From contig WBUK01000004.1 of NCBI GenBank assembly GCA_008933765.1, forward strand, positions 152,703-216,702: a DNA stretch of 64,000 nt, in the 5' to 3' direction. Within the stretch, counting starts at the first letter, position 1; each line of letters begins with the position of its first letter. Source of the DNA: Ignavibacteriaceae bacterium (lineage in GTDB: Bacteria; Bacteroidota; Ignavibacteria; Ignavibacteriales; Ignavibacteriaceae). This document shows, piece after piece, positions 19,088 to 28,482 of the stretch. Under the pieces are notes generated by a model that saw only the letters and a list, made by a program, of their open reading frames with translations, had not been told where the DNA came from and did not search any database. Made by a program: the position numbers and the translations under genes.

Positions 19088-20257
19088 TTAAAACACATTA
19101 TACTGCAGAGTAACCGAGGTTTTGAAATCGGTGGTTTTTCTTAAACCGCTCCTGATCAAACCTGATTGTATGCCAAGGTTGATGTTGTTTTCCAAGTAAA
19201 ATATGAAACCGGCTGAAAGCACATGATCCATGTAGCTGTCTTCGTTTATTGTCCAGATTGGAGCGTTTTCTTTGATGTAATTCAACTGATAACCGGCAAC
19301 GAAGTTAATTTTATTGCCAAGCTCGTAGAAGTAATCAACACCCGCTGTAGCAATAAAAGTTTTGAAGAAACTTGAATCAAACGGCGTGTTAACATTAAAG
19401 AATGCGTTAACCTGCGACGACCAACCGATCGGGTTAGAGAACCTGCCGCCAACCGAAAGAGCCGGTGAACGGGTCGGTGATTTGTCGCGGGTCGAAAGGT
19501 TGAACAGCACACCTGCGGTGAGATCCCATCCGAAGTATCTGTCGTTAACTTTTTCGTTAATTCCTTTAAGAACCTGCTGAGTTCTCAGGATACCGATAGC
19601 GCCCAGTGCACCGCCGGTAAGCAGCCCGGTTGCACGCATCTCTTTTTCGATATCTTCATACCAGTTTTTCTCGTATGTATCGCCGAAAACGCCTCGATAT
19701 TCGTTCTCTCTTTCGATAATATTGGCAATTTTAATCATCGTTTCTTTCGGCAGATTAGCAGATATAACGCCTTCTTTCAAAAGGTGCTGCTCGATCCTTA
19801 CGGCTTTTGCCAGTGCGGTAGCGTTGATGTATCTTCCGTAACCACCACCAACGGTAACATTCGACTCAATTTGTTTGAATGTGTTTGCGTGGCGAAGATC
19901 AAGGGCGCCAAATCCGAACCAGTCTAAGTTATCAACGATATATTTTCTTACGCTTGGGCGAATTGAGATATCGTGGTTGTATTCACCATAATCTTTCCCG
20001 GCTGCAGCGTCAACATCGATAAAATACGCGAAAGGCAACGATGAATAGAAATAGCGAAACAAACCTGTTGCAGTTGCGTTGTTAGCTGTAACATTAGTCT
20101 GCACAGAGTCCGATGTTTGTGCAAAGTTATAACTGCCCGATAACCTGAGAATTTTAGCAGTACTGACGGGCACTTTATAATCCTGAACTGATACATTTTG
20201 CGCGGAAAGGACTCCGGTAAATGCAATGAGAGCAAAAAGTGTAATGATGTGTCTCAT
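19088..20257 (-). CDS. Predicted outer-membrane beta-barrel protein
   Basis: 389 residues with signal peptide (MRHIITLFALIAFTGVLSA). There are alternating amphipathic strands (LSGSYNFAQT, SVGGRFSNPIG, INFVAGYQLNY, HVLSAGFIFYLENN), and the last strand ends in Phe (SVTLQYNVF), the BAM-recognition signature. A helical, charged segment interrupts the barrel around residues 140-225. Family not recognised. It is monocistronic with AAGGAACC before the ATG. Confidence 0.7.
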   Translation of the reverse strand: MRHIITLFALIAFTGVLSAQNVSVQDYKVPVSTAKILRLSGSYNFAQTSDSVQTNVTANNATATGLFRYFYSSLPFAYFIDVDAAAGKDYGEYNHDISIRPSVRKYIVDNLDWFGFGALDLRHANTFKQIESNVTVGGGYGRYINATALAKAVRIEQHLLKEGVISANLPKETMIKIANIIERENEYRGVFGDTYEKNWYEDIEKEMRATGLLTGGALGAIGILRTQQVLKGINEKVNDRYFGWDLTAGVLFNLSTRDKSPTRSPALSVGGRFSNPIGWSSQVNAFFNVNTPFDSSFFKTFIATAGVDYFYELGNKINFVAGYQLNYIKENAPIWTINEDSYMDHVLSAGFIFYLENNINLGIQSGLIRSGLRKTTDFKTSVTLQYNVF

Positions 20258-20375
20258 AAAGGTTCCTTTGATTATTTAATAATAAAAAGATTAAAAATTA
20301 AAGTTACTAATAATTTCAATCAGAAACAAATATCCTGATTGAACCGATAAAAACATCCGGGTGTTAAAAAAAGTT

Positions 20376-20861
20376 TCAAATTTTAACAGAATCTTCCTGT
20401 GCGGGTGTAAGCCCGTGCAAAGAACTGAGGCTTAATTTAATTTTCTGCTTCCAGTCGGGCCCATATTTATCAAGAATCGATTTGAAAGCAATAAAATCGG
20501 GCTTGCGCAGTTTGAAATCCCAGTCCCCCTTTTTTTCATTCATAACCGGCAGGATATGCAGCAATTGATGATGGATGAAGATGTAGCGGTCAGCATCGTC
20601 TAACGCAGCCCAGAGGTCGGCTGAAATTTCGATTACATAATCATATCCTGAAAAGAATTTAAACTCGGGCGAGGTTTTCAAAGTTTTTCCGGGCACCGTT
20701 TTCGAAATGTTGGGGCTTACAATTAAATAAGCCACTTTTGCGGGGCGGATATCAATTTTTTCCTGCGTAATAATTTTTTCGGCAAGCAGTTTTAACTCTT
20801 CCGACTCTTCATATTCCCTTTTTTTGGGTTCTTTTTGTGATTGTTCATTGAACTCAAACAT
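20376..20861 (-). CDS. Putative metallopeptidase-like protein (phage/plasmid metallopeptidase type)
   Basis: 161 residues with no signal peptide. The core FIHHQLLHIL gives an HxxxH arrangement preceded by ADLWAALDDADRY, which resembles the 'putative phage metallopeptidase' family (HHELLH-type motif). The family's usual Glu is Gln here (HHQLLH), so catalysis is doubtful. The N-terminus is charged and helical. Function unknown; it may be a catalytically dead relative. Confidence 0.5.
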   Translation of the reverse strand: MFEFNEQSQKEPKKREYEESEELKLLAEKIITQEKIDIRPAKVAYLIVSPNISKTVPGKTLKTSPEFKFFSGYDYVIEISADLWAALDDADRYIFIHHQLLHILPVMNEKKGDWDFKLRKPDFIAFKSILDKYGPDWKQKIKLSLSSLHGLTPAQEDSVKI

Positions 20862-21101
20862 TAATATGGTTCTCCGTTTATTCTAAAATTGTTCAAAAAA
20901 AATAATGTTCTTCCAATTATTCAAAAAAAAATAATTCGTTTCCAAAGATAAGAAGAAGATGAACTAAGTTTTTGTGTGAAAAATATTGAATTTTTTGGGA
21001 AATTTTAAGCCTTAAATCAAAAAGCATTTTTGTATTAATTGAAATCTTTTTTATTTTAAGTGGTGCGTTTTATTTAAAATAATAGATTTAAGGTTTAACC
21101 T

Positions 21102-21965
21102 GTGATTAAATTAGGACTCATTACTTGTCGGGAGTACCCGGATTTAACGGAAGATGATCAGCTGTTAATCCCTGCTTTAAAAGAGAAAAAAATTATAGCC
21201 AAACCCGTTGTGTGGAATGACGGCCCCCTTGAGCCGAACGAATTTGACCTTCTGATAGTTCGTTCACCGTGGGATTATTACCTCACTACTGCAGAGTTCA
21301 TCTCCTGGATCAACAAAGCAACCTCTGCCGGCTATAAAATTTTGAATAAACCGGAGATTATTAAACGAAATCTTCACAAAAGCTATCTGAAAGAACTGCA
21401 GCGAAGGGGGGTTTTGACCGCTGATATTATGTTCATCCCAAAGAAAAGCGTTTTGAAGCTCGAGGATGTGTTTGAGAGAAAAAGGTTTAAGAAAGTGGTG
21501 ATACGCCCCGCTATTTCTGCCGGTGGCTACGAAAACTACTTAGTGCCAAGGGAAGAAGCCGAAAGTTTCAACCCAATTGCTGAAAAAATTCTTGAAACCT
21601 CCGACCTTATGATTCAGGACTATATTGAAGAGATCGAAACCAGAGGCGAGTATTCGTTCATTTTTCTGAACGGCGAGTACAGCCACGCAGTAATCAGAAG
21701 TGTTGCCCCGGGCGAGTTCAGGGCGTTTGAAGAGTTCGGAGGAACGGTGGAAGCCTTCAAGCCTACGGCTGATATGATAGATATGGCATACGACATCAAC
21801 GACGCCCTTGGGTTTGATACTCTTTACTCAAGAGTTGACGGCATTATGGCAAACGACGAGTTCAAACTGATCGAATTGCAAATGTTTGAACCGAAACTTT
21901 TCTTCGGCAAAAATGAAAAATCGGTTAAAAGATTTGTTGAAGCCGTTATTGAAAGAGTTGGCTGA
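21102..21965 (+). CDS. ATP-grasp domain protein
   Basis: 287 residues. It resembles the short RimK/glutathione-synthetase-like ATP-grasp proteins: VRSPWDYYL near 50, NKPEIIKRNLHKSYL near 88, VVIRPAISAGGYENY (ATP-binding Lys/Gly loop) near 130, LMIQDYIEEIETRGEYSFIFLNGEYSHAV near 170, and the metal-binding ELQMFEP near the end. It probably joins a carboxylate to an amine using ATP; substrates cannot be inferred. The start is a GTG. It is monocistronic, followed by a strong hairpin terminator. Confidence 0.85.
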   Translation: MIKLGLITCREYPDLTEDDQLLIPALKEKKIIAKPVVWNDGPLEPNEFDLLIVRSPWDYYLTTAEFISWINKATSAGYKILNKPEIIKRNLHKSYLKELQRRGVLTADIMFIPKKSVLKLEDVFERKRFKKVVIRPAISAGGYENYLVPREEAESFNPIAEKILETSDLMIQDYIEEIETRGEYSFIFLNGEYSHAVIRSVAPGEFRAFEEFGGTVEAFKPTADMIDMAYDINDALGFDTLYSRVDGIMANDEFKLIELQMFEPKLFFGKNEKSVKRFVEAVIERVG

Positions 21966-22082
21966 GAACAAAAACAAAATCTGCCCGGTTGTCAAATAAT
22001 TGATTAATACCAACAATTAGTTGTGCAAAAAATTTGACTTAAAAATGCCCTGAAACCGGCTTCAAAACAAAATTTTTGAAAA

Positions 22083-22120
22083 ATTTTCGACGAAATACCA
22101 TCCGTTCGTCGAAATTTTTC
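22083..22120 (+). terminator. Intrinsic terminator after ATP-grasp gene
   Basis: A perfect 10-bp stem TTTCGACGAA/TTCGTCGAAA with a 10-nt loop is followed by TTTTT. The A-rich left flank makes it partly bidirectional. Confidence 0.85.
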
Positions 22121-22164
22121 ATTTTTTATTTGTTTGTTTAAAAAATTCTTTTAATATTACCATG

Positions 22165-22328
22165 TGTGATTTACGGAATTTGTCAGCAGGCTCCGTAAGT
22201 TATGCTCAAAAAAAATGACTATTACTCCGGTGCACCCTCTCTAAGTGCATTGGAACAGGGAGTTTGGTTCCCTCACCTAACCTAAACCTTGCCCGTTGAC
22301 TCTTCGGAGTGACGGGCATTTTTATTTT
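22165..22328 (+). ncRNA. Putative structured small RNA ending in an intrinsic terminator
   Basis: There is no ORF in this gene-free stretch, but four consecutive inverted repeats are present. They are TTACGGA/TCCGTAA (22171-22198), GTGCA/TGCAT (22230-22250) with a pyrimidine-rich loop CCCTCTC, AGGGA/TCCCT (22257-22273), and a composite terminator stem GCCCGT..ACTC-TTCG-GAGT.ACGGGC (22291-22317) followed by ATTTTTATTTTT. The UUCG tetraloop and the C/U-rich single-stranded patches, which could pair with Shine-Dalgarno sequences, suit a trans-acting regulatory RNA. No promoter was identified, and I did not match it to a named family. Confidence 0.5.
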
Positions 22329-22626
22329 TGCGCGTTTTGGTTACCGCAACACCTTTCCCCGTGCCGGTAACAGAATGGAAAACCCCGGCAGGTGCCGTAA
22401 AACCCCTCTGCAAAAAACACAAAACCCCCCGGCAAAAAATACGGTACTCTCAGCAAAAGCCGGTGAGAAGGCAGAATTTCACAATTTCGTATAATTGCCA
22501 CTTCTTTTCGTTTGTCTTAATTTTACCTGTCTCTTGTATCTTAAGTAATGTAATTTTTATTTTTTCATGCTCAACTATCGTTATCATGTATCTGTCGTTT
22601 TCATGCACAGTTTTCACGGAGGCTAA
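22329..22626. other. Intergenic region before the amylase gene
   Basis: No gene or clear operator was seen. It includes a C/A-rich patch and a GGAGG ribosome-binding site at 22618-22622. Confidence 0.5.
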
Positions 22627-25083
22627 GTGAAAATCCATAAATTTGCCGTAAACTCACTTATTATCGCGTTACTTGCACTCACAGCGGTGTTTGCACAAAC
22701 GGGGGAAGATATTATTCAGCCCCTAAGAGTGGTCTCGGGGAAAACATCCGGGTTCCGGGTTTCCGACATTTTCTACGCAAAAGACTATAACATTAAGTTT
22801 GGCGAAAACCCAAACCTTGGCGTCAGCTATAACCCAAAAGACAGCATCCTGAAAATCACCGCTAAGGAAGATTTTGAGGGGGTTACACTTCTTCCCTTTG
22901 AGCACGGGAAAGATAAACGCGTGATACCTGTTGTCGCAGGGAAACAACGCTTTCATTCTTTCACATTCAAACCGAACAAGAAGTATAAACACCTTACCGT
23001 TATCGGGCAGTTTAACGGATGGAACCGGCAGTATGACCCTATGACCGACCCCGATGGAGACGGCATCTATGAAATCTCCGTTCCCATCGAACCCGGCAGG
23101 TATGAATATAAATTCTACGGCGACGGCGAAGAAATTGTTGACCCGCTGAATAAGGACTCCGTTCCCAACGGTTTTGGCGCATACAACTCCGTGATTATTA
23201 TCAGCAAACCATTCAACAGCCGTTTGTTTTTGCACAAATTGGGCTTGGAGGAAACAAAATCTTTCAGATTTTTCCGGTTCATCCTCGAAAAAGACGGCGA
23301 ACCGGTGCCCGTGCAAATGAATGAACTTACCGTGCTGTTGGATAACGAATCGATTGTTGACTCAAAAGTGGCATTGGAAAAAGGAATTATTAAGGTAACA
23401 CTGCCAAGAATGGATATGAAAGGCACAAAACTCCTTAGGGTGGCCGTTACAAAAGAGGGGCAAAAAAGTAACTGGCAGTATATCGTGCTGAACAACGGAG
23501 CTCCCGCAGGCAGCAACGCAGACAACGCAAAAGGAAACGCTAAAGACAACAAAAAAGGGAGTGCAACGAACGGCAAAAACTTCTCCTGGCTGGATGGAGT
23601 CATCTACTCAATCGTTACCGACAGGTTTTCCGACGGCGACAAATTCAACAACAAACCGATAAAGGGAGATTCTGTTTTCTTCCCCGCTAACTATCAGGGC
23701 GGCGATTTTCAGGGAATTATAAACAAAATTAAAGAGGGCTACTTCACTAACCTTGGCGTTAATGTCCTCTGGATTTCTCCCGTGAACGATAACCCCAACA
23801 ACGCTTGGCGCGAGTTTCCGCCGCCGCACAGATGGTACACCGGCTACCACGGGTATTGGCCCATCAGCGATAAAAAAGTTGAGGAACATTTCGGTACGAT
23901 GGCGAAATTGAAAGAATTGGTGAGCACCGCACACAAAAAAGGGATTAAAGTGCTGCTTGATTTCGTAAGCCATCATGTGCACGAAGACCACCCATGGTTC
24001 AAGGAGCACCCCGACTGGTTCGGGACACTCGATCTGCCCGATGGCAGAAAAAACCTCCGCCTTTTCGATGAATACCGCCTGACTACATGGTTCGAGCCTT
24101 ACATTCCTTCTTTCGATTTCACCAAATCGAAGGCTGCCATCGACGCTGTAAGCGATAATGCCATCTGGTGGTTGGAACAAACCGGCGCCGATGGTTACCG
24201 GCACGACGCCGTGAAGCATGTGCCCAACGAGTTCTGGAGAGAGCTTACCGCAAAAATTAAGCGACACTTCAACGGAAAAAGAGATATTGAGGTGTATCAA
24301 ATCGGCGAAACCTTCGGCGACTACGCAATGATCTCATCCTATGTCAACAACGGGCAACTGAGCGCACAGTTCAATTTTAACCTCTTTGATGTGGCTATTG
24401 TTGCCTTTTTGGATAATAATGCCTCTTTGGAACTGATTGAAACCGAAATGGATAAAACTGCCGAAGTTTATGGCCCGCTGCACCTGATGGGGAACATCAT
24501 GGACAGCCACGATAAAATCAGATATATGGCTTATGCCGATGGTGACTTAGCGATTAACGACGGTCGTGCCGCCGAAATGGGGTGGTCTGACCCTCCGAAG
24601 GTGGATGATCCCGCAAGTTACGATAAACTGAAACTTTACTACGCCTGGATGATGACTATCCCCGGGCTTCCTGTTGTTTATTACGGCTCTGAGTTCGGCA
24701 TGACCGGCGCTGCCGACCCCGATAACAGGCGAATGATGTACTTCGGCGACAAACTGAACAAATATGAAAAGCAAACAAAGGTAGATGTTACCAAACTTAT
24801 TCAACTGCGCAACAAATATTCCGCTTTGCGATATGGCGACCTCTACCCCGTTTTAGCTTCAAAGAACCTGCTGGCTTACATTCGTTCAGATGCAAACGGC
24901 AGAATTTTGGTCGTGCTTAACAAATCGGCGGAACCCGAAACGATTGAGCTGACCATTCCTAAGTTTTATGACATCGGCAGCGCTGAAAACCTGATTACAG
25001 GGGAAAAACTGCCCGTTTCGGCTGACAAAATTACCGTTAAACTGCCTTCATCCGGCTACGGAATATTTTTGCTGAGCAAGTAG
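22627..25083 (+). CDS. Exported GH13 alpha-amylase family enzyme with CBM48/AMPK glycogen-binding domain
   Basis: 818 residues. The signal peptide ends at AVFA. A glycogen-binding fold lies near 100-180 (HLTVIGQFNGWNRQYDP ... GRYEYKFYGDGE). The GH13 barrel runs from about 315, with DFVSHHVH (region I), DGYRHDAVKHV (catalytic Asp), QIGETFG (acid/base Glu) and NIMDSHDK (region IV). A beta-sandwich closes the protein. It should hydrolyse alpha-1,4-glucans or cyclodextrins (neopullulanase/cyclomaltodextrinase-like) outside the cytoplasm. The GTG start is decided by the GGAGG ribosome-binding site 5 nt upstream. The next gene is a debranching enzyme, so the pair handles starch or glycogen. Confidence 0.9.
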   Translation: MKIHKFAVNSLIIALLALTAVFAQTGEDIIQPLRVVSGKTSGFRVSDIFYAKDYNIKFGENPNLGVSYNPKDSILKITAKEDFEGVTLLPFEHGKDKRVIPVVAGKQRFHSFTFKPNKKYKHLTVIGQFNGWNRQYDPMTDPDGDGIYEISVPIEPGRYEYKFYGDGEEIVDPLNKDSVPNGFGAYNSVIIISKPFNSRLFLHKLGLEETKSFRFFRFILEKDGEPVPVQMNELTVLLDNESIVDSKVALEKGIIKVTLPRMDMKGTKLLRVAVTKEGQKSNWQYIVLNNGAPAGSNADNAKGNAKDNKKGSATNGKNFSWLDGVIYSIVTDRFSDGDKFNNKPIKGDSVFFPANYQGGDFQGIINKIKEGYFTNLGVNVLWISPVNDNPNNAWREFPPPHRWYTGYHGYWPISDKKVEEHFGTMAKLKELVSTAHKKGIKVLLDFVSHHVHEDHPWFKEHPDWFGTLDLPDGRKNLRLFDEYRLTTWFEPYIPSFDFTKSKAAIDAVSDNAIWWLEQTGADGYRHDAVKHVPNEFWRELTAKIKRHFNGKRDIEVYQIGETFGDYAMISSYVNNGQLSAQFNFNLFDVAIVAFLDNNASLELIETEMDKTAEVYGPLHLMGNIMDSHDKIRYMAYADGDLAINDGRAAEMGWSDPPKVDDPASYDKLKLYYAWMMTIPGLPVVYYGSEFGMTGAADPDNRRMMYFGDKLNKYEKQTKVDVTKLIQLRNKYSALRYGDLYPVLASKNLLAYIRSDANGRILVVLNKSAEPETIELTIPKFYDIGSAENLITGEKLPVSADKITVKLPSSGYGIFLLSK

Positions 25084-25195
25084 TATGCACCAACACATGC
25101 GGACTGTCAATCCCGATCTATCGGGACGAGGGCAAAAGCGCATAATTTTTATCCCGATCTATCGGGATAGGAGCAAGTAGTATGCATCAACACAT
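25074..25195 (+). repeat. Duplicated gene junction plus twin palindromes between amylase and glgX
   Basis: The 25 bases spanning the amylase stop and an ATG (25074-25098) recur with one change at 25171-25195, where the second ATG begins GlgX. Between them the palindrome TCCCGATCTATCGGGA occurs twice (25111-25126 and 25152-25167). The first ATG (25085) opens a 31-codon frame that stops at TAG 25178-25180, just before the real GlgX start. Confidence 0.85.
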
Positions 25196-27251
25196 TCTGC
25201 CCGGAAAGAGTTATCCATTAGGAGCAACCGTTGCCGCCGACGGCTCGGGGGTTAACTTCTCCGTTTACTCCCGTAACGCCACGATGGTTGAACTGTTGCT
25301 TTTCAGCTCACCGGAGGCGCCAACTCCCTCCGATATTATCCGGATGAACATCCCCAACAACAGAAGCTACTACTACTGGCACTGCTTCGTTCCGGGGGTA
25401 AGGGCGGGGCAGGTGTATGCTTACCGCGTTCACGGTCCGTATAAACCGGAAGAAGGGCTGAAGTTCGACCCCGAAAAGGTGCTGATTGATCCATACTCAC
25501 ATCTTTTAACCGATAACCTTTATAACCGTGAGGCGGCTCGCAAACCCGGAAGCAACCTCGGCTCTTCCCTCAGAAGCGTTGTCGTCGATTTTTCAGATTA
25601 CGACTGGGAGGGGGATACCCCGCTTAACCGCAACGGCAACCGAACCGTAATCTACGAGCTTCATGTTAAGGGCTTCACCGCCAACCCCAACTCCGGCGTT
25701 AAAGATGCGCACCGCGGCACCTACAGGGGGCTGATTGAAAAAATACCCTACCTGAAAGAGCTGGGCGTAACCGCCGTTGAGCTGCTGCCCGTGCAACACT
25801 TCGACCCGAACGATGTGCCGCCGCCTTTGGTGAACTACTGGGGATATAACCCCGTCGCTTTTTTCGCACCGCACAGAGCCTACAGCGCCGACAATTCACT
25901 CTTTGGGCCTATTAACGAGTTCCGCGACATGGTTAAAGCCTTCCACAAAGCCGGTATGGAGGTGATTCTTGATGTGGTGTTTAACCATACCGCCGAGGGG
26001 GATGAAACGGGACCTACGCTTTCGCTGCGGGGCTTCGAAAATAAAGATTACTACATCCTCAACGATAAAAATAAGTACCTTTACGCAAACTACACCGGCT
26101 GCGGTAACACCCTGAACGCAAACCACGCCGTGGTTAAAAGGATGATTATCGATTCACTCCGCTTCTGGGTGGCTGAAATGCATGTGGATGGTTTCCGGTT
26201 CGATCTCGCCTCCGTACTTTCACGCGGGGTTGACGGCAAGCCGCTTCAGGACCCGCCAATTCTCTGGCAGATCGAGTCGAACCCCGTTCTTGCCGGCACA
26301 AAATTGATCGCCGAAGCGTGGGATGCCGGCGGGCTGTATCAGGTCGGCTCTTTCGCCGGATATAAATGGGCTGAGTGGAACGGCAGGTTCCGTGACGACA
26401 TCAGACGCTTTGTTAAAGGTGAACCCGGGTTGGTGGAAACCGTCGCGCTTAGGATGGCGGCAAGTCCCGATATTTACACAGACCCACTGAGAGACCCCGC
26501 AAGAGGAGTGAATTTCGTAACCTGCCACGATGGCTTCACGATGAACGACCTCGTTTCGTACGATAAAAAACACAACGAGGATAACCGCGAAAACAACCGC
26601 GACGGCGCAAATGACAACTACTCATGGAACCACGGTACCGAGGGCGCAAGCAACAACCCTGCCGTTGAAACCCTGCGCAAAAAGCAGATTAAAAACTTTA
26701 TGATTCTGATGTTTGCGGCTCAGGGAACGCCTTTGTTTTCGATGGGCGACGAGGTGCGTAAAACACAGCTCGGGAACAATAACGCATACTGCCACGATAA
26801 CGAAATGAATTGGTTCGACTGGGGGCTGCTCGAGAAAAACGAGGAAATTTTGCGCTTTACCAAAAAGATCATCCGTTTTACGAACGAAAACGAGATTTTT
26901 TCATGGTGTTCACCATGGATGAACGGCGGAAACTTTGGCGAATCTATCATGGATCTTCACGGGGTGGAACCGTTTAAGCCCGACCTTAGCCCCCACTCAT
27001 TAAGCCTTTGCTTCACGCTAAAAGATTTTTGGTATAATGCCTATTACCACTTCATTTTCAACAGTTTTTGGGAGCCTTTGGTCTTCCGGCTGCCCCGCTA
27101 TGCCAACGCCGAAGGGTGGAAAGTGGTGGCAGATACGGGGAACGATGCCCCGTACGATTTCTTCAACCCGGGTGATGAGCCGACACTTCCCGACGATAAA
27201 TATACAGCCCGTGAAAGGAGCAGTGTTATACTCCTTTCACGAATGAAATAA
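25182..27251 (+). CDS. glgX: Glycogen debranching enzyme, GlgX/isoamylase type (GH13_11)
   Basis: 689 residues. An N-terminal CBM48 (residues 10-100, GVNFSVYSRNATMVELLLF) is followed by a GH13 barrel: DVVFNHTAEG (I), DGFRFDLASVLSRG (II, nucleophile), LIAEAWDAGG (III, acid) and VTCHDGFTMNDLVSY (IV). The last is a strong GlgX/TreX signature. It cleaves alpha-1,6 branches in glycogen or limit dextrins. No signal peptide is visible, so it is probably cytoplasmic, complementing the exported amylase just upstream. A duplicated junction containing palindromes lies between the two genes. Confidence 0.95.
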   Translation: MHQHILPGKSYPLGATVAADGSGVNFSVYSRNATMVELLLFSSPEAPTPSDIIRMNIPNNRSYYYWHCFVPGVRAGQVYAYRVHGPYKPEEGLKFDPEKVLIDPYSHLLTDNLYNREAARKPGSNLGSSLRSVVVDFSDYDWEGDTPLNRNGNRTVIYELHVKGFTANPNSGVKDAHRGTYRGLIEKIPYLKELGVTAVELLPVQHFDPNDVPPPLVNYWGYNPVAFFAPHRAYSADNSLFGPINEFRDMVKAFHKAGMEVILDVVFNHTAEGDETGPTLSLRGFENKDYYILNDKNKYLYANYTGCGNTLNANHAVVKRMIIDSLRFWVAEMHVDGFRFDLASVLSRGVDGKPLQDPPILWQIESNPVLAGTKLIAEAWDAGGLYQVGSFAGYKWAEWNGRFRDDIRRFVKGEPGLVETVALRMAASPDIYTDPLRDPARGVNFVTCHDGFTMNDLVSYDKKHNEDNRENNRDGANDNYSWNHGTEGASNNPAVETLRKKQIKNFMILMFAAQGTPLFSMGDEVRKTQLGNNNAYCHDNEMNWFDWGLLEKNEEILRFTKKIIRFTNENEIFSWCSPWMNGGNFGESIMDLHGVEPFKPDLSPHSLSLCFTLKDFWYNAYYHFIFNSFWEPLVFRLPRYANAEGWKVVADTGNDAPYDFFNPGDEPTLPDDKYTARERSSVILLSRMK

Positions 27252-27300
27252 TTTTTTTTGGGGTTAGCCGTTTGCCGGAATAGTTTGCCTTGTTCCGAAG

Positions 27301-27410
27301 GGCTTGGTTTGCCAAAACGGCTCAGTTTATGCAGGAGTGGCTTAGTTTATGGCAAAACGGCTTGGTTTATGGCAAAACGGCTTGGTTTTCACCGGAATGG
27401 CTCAGAATGA
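27301..27410. repeat. 20-bp tandem repeat downstream of glgX
   Basis: Five to six units of about 20 bp, consensus GGCTTGGTTTATGGCAAAAC. The two central copies are near-identical and the outer copies are diverged. It lies between glgX and a convergent beta-barrel gene. Confidence 0.75.
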
Positions 27411-28094
27411 TATGTTTACGCCCAATTGTGCGTAGAGCATATCTGTTTTTGATTTACGCGGGTGGTAGATAACCTTTCCGTGTTGGGTATCAATTTCAAC
27501 ATCTTTTTCTGTCAGGTACTCGGCTTTTGTTCCGAAAAGGTACCTTACTTTCAGATCAACCATCACATTTGTGGTTTCGTTGCTGTAAACATTGAACATG
27601 ATGCCGGGTCCGCCGCCGTAGCTGAACGCCCAGTCATCAAGGTTGGTATCGCTTGCCACATCCTGATTTTGATTCGAGCCGCTTCTGCTTTGTACCGAAG
27701 TGGTGGTATAGAGGTATTGGCCGCCGGCCATCAGATCGACATAAGCCTTCAGCAGGGTGGTTGGAGTTCCGATTCTGATCAGCCCGTTAAGAGCGACAAG
27801 GTTGTTCTGCCTTGTAACATCCACTGTAAGGTCGGGGATGGTGTAGCTCCAGGGAGCTCTTCTGGTTTCGCTGCCGTAGTTAATGAAGATCAGGTTAGCA
27901 CCCCACTCAACGGGTGAGCCTTTTACGGTCGGCAGGATAAGTTCGGCGCCAATTCCGTAGCCAAGTTTATCGACATTATCTTTGAACTCGCCCTGCGGAA
28001 AACCAAGAGCGAAGTTGACTCCGAGGCTCTGTGAGAAAGCAACCGATGAAAACGAGATGAATAAAAGTGTGATAAATAATTTGGTTTTTGTCAT
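27402..28094 (-). CDS. Outer-membrane beta-barrel protein
   Basis: About 230 residues from the preferred ATG at 28094, which gives a proper signal peptide (MTKTKLFITLLFISFSSVAF). The open frame extends 18 codons further upstream, but that would place a non-signal extension first. Strands alternate hydrophobic and polar (GVNFALGFPQ, WGANLIFINYG, VMVDLKVRYLFG), and the protein ends AQLGVNISF with the terminal Phe. It resembles generic OmpW/outer-membrane-protein-beta-barrel members of Bacteroidota. No functional clue from neighbours. Confidence 0.7.
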   Translation of the reverse strand: MTKTKLFITLLFISFSSVAFSQSLGVNFALGFPQGEFKDNVDKLGYGIGAELILPTVKGSPVEWGANLIFINYGSETRRAPWSYTIPDLTVDVTRQNNLVALNGLIRIGTPTTLLKAYVDLMAGGQYLYTTTSVQSRSGSNQNQDVASDTNLDDWAFSYGGGPGIMFNVYSNETTNVMVDLKVRYLFGTKAEYLTEKDVEIDTQHGKVIYHPRKSKTDMLYAQLGVNISF

Positions 28095-28482
28095 ATTCGT
28101 ATCATAAATTTGAAAAAATGTATTGCGAATATAATGAAATGTTGCCATTTTGAAAGAATTGTCGGTGTTTCAGTGGGGTGAATTGTGATGTGTATCTTGT
28201 TTAGGGTAGGGGTTTTCTTTTTTCGTTTCTGTGAGTTTAGGTTTCCGTGAGTTTAGGTTGTGTTTGAATTGGGGAGTCCTGGTATTTTTTTATTTTAATA
28301 CCGTTTCAGTTCAACATGATAAAGTAATGCGCAAGGATAGTTAAAGATGGTTAAGTTTTCAAAAACTGTATATTATGCCGGTTATGCCGGAGAAAATTTG
28401 AAAGATGAGAGATTCAAATATGTTTTTTTTGCGTTGTCGGAATGGCTTTCTTTCAATAAAACCCAACAAACGGAAGAGCTCA
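28095..28482. other. Intergenic region, no gene seen
   Basis: AT-rich. A 13-bp element GTGAGTTTAGGTT is repeated 16 bp apart (28231 and 28247). Nothing else is recognised. Confidence 0.5.

Noticed and set aside
22165..22328. Riboswitch or attenuator for the amylase gene
   Set aside because: The terminator lies about 300 bp before the amylase ribosome-binding site and there is no leader ORF or ligand-binding core recognised; an independent small RNA is the simpler reading.
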